Positions 26,485-35,400 of a stretch of DNA of 64,000 nt are shown one piece after another. How positions within the stretch are numbered: the first letter of the stretch is position 1; the number at the start of each line of letters is the position of its first letter. The DNA lies in contig QLIY01000096.1 of the NCBI GenBank assembly GCA_003260075.1, positions 163,197-227,196 on the forward strand, read 5' to 3'. The position numbers and the translations under genes are program-made. The notes below the pieces were generated by a model. It ran no database searches. It was not told the DNA's origin and saw only the letters and a list, made by a program, of their open reading frames with translations. The DNA is from Phallusia mammillata (Eukaryota > Chordata > Ascidiacea > Phlebobranchia > Ascidiidae).

Positions 26485-29400
26485 TGGTCACATTTTCCAA
26501 GTTAATGTTGACAAAATATTACCAACTTCGTTCGATAGCATTGTTAACAGAATTGACAAAGTTTCTGGGTGGAACACTTCTTTCATTGTCCGGTTTGAAC
26601 TTCAAGGTATGACAAACCGTCACTCGATTTACGGCTTTAAACAGTTTGCTAGGACTATTCCGGTTAATCGCATATTACTTGCGATTAAAAACATGGCTAT
26701 CGTGCATCTCTAAACGGTTAAGACAGTGGTTCCGAACCTTTATAGACGAATTCCTCACTTAACAATTCGAAACATTTATTGATTTCTCCCCAATAGACTA
26801 CATAGGAGATGCTTAACCATACAAAGTTTATTTAAAATTGGGTATTTTATTAACTTTACAGGTTTTACTTCCAAAACTAGAGTGTCAATTTACAAACCAC
26901 ATTTACATATGAAAGTAAATTCTTCTTTTTCTCCCTTGAGAGGAATTCCTTCCCAGTTGGGAACCACTGCGTTAAGAAAATAGTATGTTTTATTGATGGA
27001 AAAGTTCAGCAAATTTAATACTTGGTTTAGCCGACCACTTACCAAACCAGATGCGTTTTTTTACTTTTGAATTTAAGTTGTTTTGTTTTGGCCATAAAAG
27101 GTATTTGTTTTTTATGTTTTATAGAGCCTGCACCAGTGGCACTGACAGCAACAAGCCCGACTGGTAAAAAAATATTTTTCGACTTTTATCAATGCATTTT
27201 AGTGGAACAAGACACTGCAGATGCCGCATAGACGAAATATATTTATATCAATTCATAAGGATGGATGACTTAATGAATTAATAAATTTGAATCAATCAAT
27301 AAGCATAAGGTTCATTGCAGTATTCATCCACCTAGCAATCAGCTGGAAGATTTTGGTTGAAAGTTAAAATTTACTGTATTTATTAATGCATTTTGCGTGT
27401 TTGAATGTCTGTTCATACTGATACATACATTAATTTTTTAGTGCTACAAAAGGGTTCGACAAACGTTACTGGAAGCACAACTCCTGTTCAAACCTTGACA
27501 ATTCCATTCAACTCGGCAATCAAGTTCAGAAACCAAACCGTTACAGCGACTTTGAGTGGTGGCAAACCGGCAACGTTCAAAATTAACGTTACAAACATCA
27601 CTGATTGTTGCTTCACTGTTAGAATCGAAAGGACGGATAAAAAAGCAGGACACAATTCCACACTGACTATCGATTGGAAATTAGTAAACCGTGAGTGATT
27701 AAGGAAGTAATTAAGTATCAAATTTCAGACCAATGTGCCATTTTGGGCCATTATTCAATATAAGAAATTAAGGTCCTGTATCCGGTTAACCAAATGTTGA
27801 GAGATTTATAATACTAAGGGGGGTCCGACCTAGGCTGGAAAATACGAAAATCGCCATATATCGTATGGTGCTGTCAACTTTCATCATAATGGAAAGTACT
27901 GTCATCTTTCACGTAAACATATTTTGGGAACATGTTATATCTTGTCTGTAGATTCGAAGATTAAAAAGTAAACCTCGGTTAATTTTGATTCGTTAAGGCC
28001 TTACCACATTACAAATCATATGTACCTCAAGTTTTGTCCGAATTAGGCGAAGATCCGCATTATCTAAATCCGTTTTAACCGTGGTTTACTGTATATAACT
28101 TTCGTGATATAACATATATAGTATATGTGACGTTGCCTGTATTGTTCTAAAAGCTCTGTGGAAATATTATAGCTTCTTTGTATAATTAGTTTAAGTTCTT
28201 GCTTTCGGTTTGGAGACATTCTTTGTACTCCCAGAGGGAAAAAAACTTGCACAAAGTAGGCGTTTTTTGGCACATTCTTGCATAACTTTGTCTGTACATA
28301 AAGTGGGTGACATTCATTGCACGTTTTGTAAAAAATATACCTTTATATCTTGCAGAGACCACTTCTCCCTCAGTGACGACGGTTGCCCCGGTTACGTTGA
28401 CATCGAGTATGTAAAATCTACGTCTATCGACAAATTTAGTTTCAGCCTGCTTTTGCACGAATACGTTGGAATTCGACATTACGATTTTGCAGTTAGACAT
28501 TTACAATAAAAAATAGTTTTACTTTACATAAATATAGTAGGAATCATGTTCCTTATTCCTAACACGTTAGAAACATTTCCAAGGTCATTTTGTACTTCCT
28601 TATCAATTCCACTTATCCGACGGAATTTGAATGGAATTTGAATGTGGTATCTGATAAACAAAAATATATGCAGCGCATCTTTATTAGTGTTAGAAATATA
28701 TGTCAAATAACGACTCAATATAAATTGCTTTGCATTTTTAAAGCCTGGTTACCTTCAAATTACGCTAAATGTCTAATTGAATTTTCCCTAAATTACTTGA
28801 TTCATTTAAAATAACATTTAAAATCAATAACGCTCCGAAATATTTCAAAATTTCAAATTTCTTGTTTTTTTTAAATACCATTGTGATTGTTTAGCAACGA
28901 CAAGCTCCTTGAAACCTACACCAGCCATAACAGTCACCGCTTCTGCAGTAATAAGTAAGTTTATTGGAAACAGTTTAACAAATGCTCAATCAGGATATGA
29001 AGAACTTACTTTGTACAGAAACCATATACTGCCCGAAGACCGCTATTCTGGTTGGTGGAACGACATACAATTTTGCTCAAACCGAAGTTGGGATATCCGC
29101 CACATCAGCTGAAACTTGCAAAGATGGTTAGTTTCCTTCTTTTATCTCAAATATATCATTCGGGATTGTATAGTGAATGAACTAAAATATTCAGCTTTTT
29201 AAACAAGCGAAATATTATCAAAAACTGTTTTGATTTGATGGTTAATATTATAGTCTGCTTTAAAACATTTGTGTGTCTACATTTTTCAGCTAAAACGAAA
29301 TATTGTCAAAAAATGTTGTAATTTGATAGGAAGTATTATAGTCTGCTTAAAAACATTTATTAAGTTATTATGCATACGCAAATTCAATATTCAAAACTAG

Positions 29401-32400
29401 TTCAGTTATTCCTTGTCGGAGCTTGTTTGTCTAAACGTTTTTTTCCTGTCACTTTGAAACAAATTTTAGTGTTGTTAATAGCCATTGTGTGACATCGATG
29501 GTAAATCTGTCTTTCGTTGTCTATTGCCGTTCACTGCTGGGCTTTTGGGGTAAATTTTACGACACAGATATTTAATGCACCATTACCAATAGTATTGTAA
29601 TATAAAACTGGTCAATACCTTACGTTTTTGTTGTTTACCAGGTCGACCGATAGCAACAAGTCAATGCGTTCGTCAAACAAGCAGTGTTGCCAAATTCCAA
29701 TCAACAACTGTCGTTGTTTGCAATGCCTCTTTAAATCAACTGTTTAACAAGGTATGCGATACGCTATAATTGTTTACCCTACTTTACTATGATCTGCATA
29801 GCTAACACAAGCACCGTATCAAGTATCTAATCCTTTAGTTGCGTTATGTTAACTCCAAACAAGATACCATTTAACCGTTCCTGAGAACTTCTGTACTTGA
29901 TGGCTGCAGCTCAATCCATATTTTCGTATTGCCAACCTTAGTTCTTTAAGTTGTTGGCCAAATACATTTGCAGGTACCTGCGACTAATGCCACCACACAA
30001 GAAGTTCAAGCGCAGATGGCCGAACTTAAATTACTGCTGTCAACACCGGTCAACCAAACATTGGCGGAAAACGCTACCGCCTATCTTGAAGCACTTATTA
30101 ACACGAATCCAACGACAGTCCAGGTGGGTTTTGTCATGTTATATTACTTTTTTCAGACCCTCCAACAAACAGCATGGTCATCTACGACCACTGTAAGCAA
30201 GAACGGATTGTATTTTTCAAGTAACGAAATTAGTCTGAATATGCTAGTTAGGCGAAAAGTATATCCCATGATATTAACTGACTGATTTTGTTACTCGAAA
30301 ATATTTTACGTTTTTTGCTTATTGGAAATGGGGTTTTCCGTTAGCTAATGTTTTTTTATTTGTTGACAGATCGCACCATCCACTCTTTTTGATGCCATTG
30401 TAAGCTCAGATAAAATATCAACAGCTTTAGGAAACACAACAACGTAAGTGCATTTTTGCTGTTGCACTAAGTTGATAGCGTTAATTGAATTGCTGTATTA
30501 ATGCGAATACGTTTGCAGACCATGGAGTGTTTTAGATGCTGGCTCAGAGTACTGTTGTTGGTGTGTTGTGCCATGGTTTAAATACATTTTGTTTTTTTCC
30601 CAGCGCGAAAACTAGCAAACAAAAACTGAAAACTGGTCTACGCAAATTAACTGATCGCGTTGTGATGCCAGCCAACCAAAACTTTATCAGTCTCAAGACC
30701 AATAAGACGAGTGTGCAGGTGAACGTTTATTTTTGTTTTGATGTCCATTGCTTTTTGTAATTTTAACCATTTTTCATTAAATTTTGCAATGTCTGTAAAT
30801 GATACTGTATAATTTTCCAATGAAAACATCAATTTTATGACAGATTTATACTAAATACGCTCTATTAGACCTTTATTACAGTTTTTTTTTGAAACTTTTT
30901 CCTCCTAACGACAACCAACTTTATAGGTGACCGATGTACAATTGGATGCAAACAACAAATACAAAGACGTTAACAGTACATTGGTTAACCCCCAAACCGG
31001 TCAACAGGTAATCCCCAAATAACAATTCCTAAGCACAATTTATAGGGATGTCAGAATATATACACTGCACTACCATAAGGTGGAATATTAACGCATACGC
31101 TCAATCACTTATGGTAAGATACACTGCAAAGATAAGACCTTATAGGTCAAAACAGTGTTATCTATCTGCTGCGTACTGATGTACTTTCTGATGTTGACAT
31201 TTATATTTATTTGTACACTGTTTAAAATAAGAACATCACAGTTTGTGTTTAAAATTTATTTTATCATACAAATCAAATACACGGTGTTGATTTTCAATTT
31301 ATGAAGGTTTCAAATTGTATAATATATACTTTCCCCAAACAGGTGGTCATTGTGCGTATAGCTGGAAAGGAAATTGATCAGGCTGCAAAAGCGAGAGTAA
31401 AGCGAGCTCTATCAACAACCGGCACAGTTCGGATGAGCTTTTGGATTTTGCTGGACCCGGGCCTTTTTCCTCCAGCTGGCACGTCACAGTTTGTAAGTGC
31501 TGCTGCTCATATCACATGAGGATTCAGAAGTTATGATGTTTGGCTTTGCGCTGTGCCTATACCTAGCATAACAGTGGTGTTTGTTGGGAAACATATGTGT
31601 CTAAACTGAACTTCGGACAGGGTGTCGAGCTTGTATATATTTTTTTTTACACAATATTTTTACATTACGTTTAAAATAGTCAAGTGCGCATAAAAAGTTT
31701 CCAAAGAAAAGTAATCTTTTGACGCCCTTACTTAACAAAACAGTTGACATCTGTAGTGTGTTTTCAATACATTAAACATCTGTAGTGTGTTTTTATTTAA
31801 AACGATATGACATTGCAAATTACTGATTTGCCCTTGATTTCTTAAAGTTTTGTTTATCAAAAAGCATCTTTCATATCCCTGATGATGGCGTAAGCATTTG
31901 CCGAAACGTATATAGTGTTCTAAAGCATCTTTCCACATTTTAATTATTATGGATACCATGAACTCGTAAAAAGTAAACTCCTACATCAACTCCTGTCGAT
32001 GATATCTAATTACCAAAATTTTTGTTTTAACAGATTGTATCGACCAGTGTTACAACCGGAAACAAGACCACTTCGAACATTCCCGTCACCATTATTTATC
32101 TCACAAATCGGGAGAAACAATCTGCTGTTCTTTTTCCCAACACAACTCTCAAGGTAAAATAGTCTGACCAGGCTGTAAAAATGTCAGAAAATTGCCTTTG
32201 TAAAACGCTGGTAGAATTAGAAAAGCATAAATTTCAGACCTCAATGACATTTTTTGTTTATGGTTGATTGTTTTGCTTACATTGTCCACAGACGGCATTT
32301 TGCATTACCATTTTGCTGCAAATATTTTTTATCTGTAAAACCGTACTTACAAGAGCATTTGCTCCAATTGCGCATAGCATTATCATTTCAAAGTCACCGC

Positions 32401-35400
32401 TTTGTGAAGCCATTTATTGAACGAGAATCAAATATAATGACAACAGCCAACTTGGTTTAGGAATACGTGACAAGAACTCAGTGCAAGTCCTATAAAACGG
32501 CACTGGGCCAATGGACGGCTCAAGATTGCTCCTATGTTCTCAACAGCTTTCCACAGATGTGCATCTGCAAACAAGTCACTGACTACTCACTAGTTGTTGT
32601 AAGTAATAAAATGTCAAAATTTGGTATTTTAATTTGTGCTCTTTCGGTGTGTAAAATTTTAAAACAGAAAGGCTGTATGTTAAAATTTATTAAATTCTGA
32701 TAAACGGTGTACCAAATTTTTACATTAGAAACACGCCTGCACTAGAGTTTTAAGTTGAGCCGGGCTATTTGTGTCTCGTTCGGTTTAAACGAATATGGCT
32801 TGATTTAGTTCACATTTGCCTCTTAATTTTCCGTTTGGTAACCTAACTTGCGAGCCTAACTCGGGCTGTTTTTTTGTTTTTTTGAAAAAACAACAACAAT
32901 CCGTTTTGCCTTTTACTTCCGCGCTTAGACCAATTTTAGGCCGGTTTGCAACTCTAGCCAGCCTGCACATTTCGGATTGTAGTCTAAAACTAAATCAGAC
33001 ATATATGTCAAATAAAATCCCACCGAAAACACAACAGTTCTGCTGTCAACGGACAGTAGCGCTATCACAGAGAAATTAGCAGTACCTGCAAAATGCTGCT
33101 GCAATCATAATGCGCCCAGCCTATTAAAGGCGTTATACCCAGTTTTTTTAAGGTTTAGTTTGGGTCATTTAAGTAGTTTTAAGAGACCGCAAGTGTTTCA
33201 TTTAAATACCAAAAATAGCCATGTCCAAATTTTGGGAAACCGCTGGAGAAACTTGAAAAACACCTTAAAAAAACACTGGTTCTGCCAATTCAATCAGTGT
33301 TTTGTTACAGGAACACAGGATAATGGATGCCCCTTTTGTTCTCACCGGTCCATCCTACTTCGGCTTCATTATCTGTATCATAGCTCTGGCGATAACCTTC
33401 CTGTGTTTCTTGCTTATCACGTAAGTTGAATACGAAATCAGCAAAACTTACATAACCATCCAGTACCAATGAGTTGATTTGACTTACGAATGTGTATGTT
33501 GTTAAAAATCAATTAAAAGGTTGTCGCTTTACTTTAATACCTTTTCCCGCATTTCTTACATTAACGTGTGTTTAGCAAAAGCCCGATCAAAAACGTATGT
33601 ACAGTAAAAACCTCGGTTAACCAGGACCCGTTTGGACCAAAAAATTAGTCCCGATTAGGTGAAGATCTGGATTAACCGATGTCGATCAGTTGAAGCCTCG
33701 CCACATTGCGAATCATTTATACGTCAAGTTTTGTCGGATTAACCGAATCCGGTTTAACCGAGGTTTACTGTGTTAGCCACAATGTTAGTGCAATACGATT
33801 TTTCAAACTTGCATTCTACTTGCAGAAAACTTCGCGAGCACCCAAGCGCCGTGTACGTTTGTAACATCTGCGTGATTTTGTTCATCTGCAACGTGGCCTT
33901 TATTGCGGGAATCGACGAGATCTATACAGGAACCAGTGAGGTTTTTATTCGAACTACCTGTTATGCCTCTGGTATATTCATGCAGTACTTCTTTCTGGTC
34001 GCCTGGTTCTGGCTTGTTGCAAATATCTACCATGCAAGCGAGGCTATGCTAAATGTAAGTCGCTTACGAAAATGTTTTGACCGGTTATGCGTCATTTTAT
34101 GCTTGAAAATTTATATTTTTTGGGTAACTTTGTCTCTCCTTTCCGTGTAAAGACTGGCTAATCGTTTTTTTTTTGTTTACTACCAAAAAGCGCATTATTG
34201 AGAGTTTGTTAAATAGCAACATATTAGGGTTTGGGTTGCTTTCAAGCTTCGTTGCCGCCTCTATTATGGCCGTTAGGGGACTTTTTAGAAGTTCTTAATA
34301 TTTTGATGTTTTAGAACTTAACGATGACCTTGTTCTGTTTCACACTTTGTATATGAGTTAGCAATAACAGTTGTATCAGAATTTAAATACTAAAGTGAAT
34401 TTATTTTCAGCGTCAACCAGTTTCTCTGCCCTCTTTTTATCACTAAGCCTTCACTACAACTCTATCTTTTTTAGATTGAGGGTGCAAAATCACCGGCTCT
34501 GATCGCGGCTCTTTGCTACATAGTACCTTTCTTCATCGTACTGATCACTGCCTTCGTTGCTATTAGTTTCGACAACGGATTTTACAGACCAGGTAAAGCG
34601 GGCTATGCGATGATGCCAGCAGTTCTTAACATTTATTTCTTGCTGGAACCTATTCGAATTAATCAAGTAGTTCTTGCAACTACTGTTTTTCCGTGAAGTA
34701 ATTATTACTACTGCACCTCACTAAGTCGGTATCCTTGCATCTCAAAGTCGCAGGTCTTATGCCCCTGGTTAAGAACCCCTGAAGTAAAAGCTTTGAAAAT
34801 GCCATTTTAAGCGACATGACCCCCAAATAAGTTGCAGCATGTATAATCAACCACTTTGTTTGAAACCCGTTCCGTAATGTGTTTCTCTTTCGTTTCTATA
34901 TTTTACCCTTGGCTAAAACTATTTTCCCAAATTTAATGGCGTTTTGGGGAATGAGATACTTACAAGTTTCGTGACTTTTTGTTGTCAGACGATATCTTCT
35001 TTGTGTCAACATACGTGGCAAGACACATGTGCTGGATTCATGGCTCCTCATTCTCAGTGGGTTTCATTTTACCGGTGATGTTGTCGCTTGTCTTGGTGAT
35101 TATCCTTGTAGCACTGGTGTTGGCCAGGCTTCTGTGCTGCAAAAGACCGGTAAGGAAAAAAGCTATTTGTAAGATGCATTCAGCCAAAGTCGTAAACTTT
35201 TGAATAGAATCAATATGGTTTAAATTATTTTGTATCGATCACCCGGTTTTCTATATGGGTGCGCAATGCAATCGTTATGAGTAATTGCAGGTTATTGTTT
35301 ATGCGCTACAACAAAACACTTTGTGGCAAGTATTGCGTCCATTAACATGAAATTCTTAGTTCAATTCCCTCTTTGTTTAAGTAATGTCATGCATAAAGGC

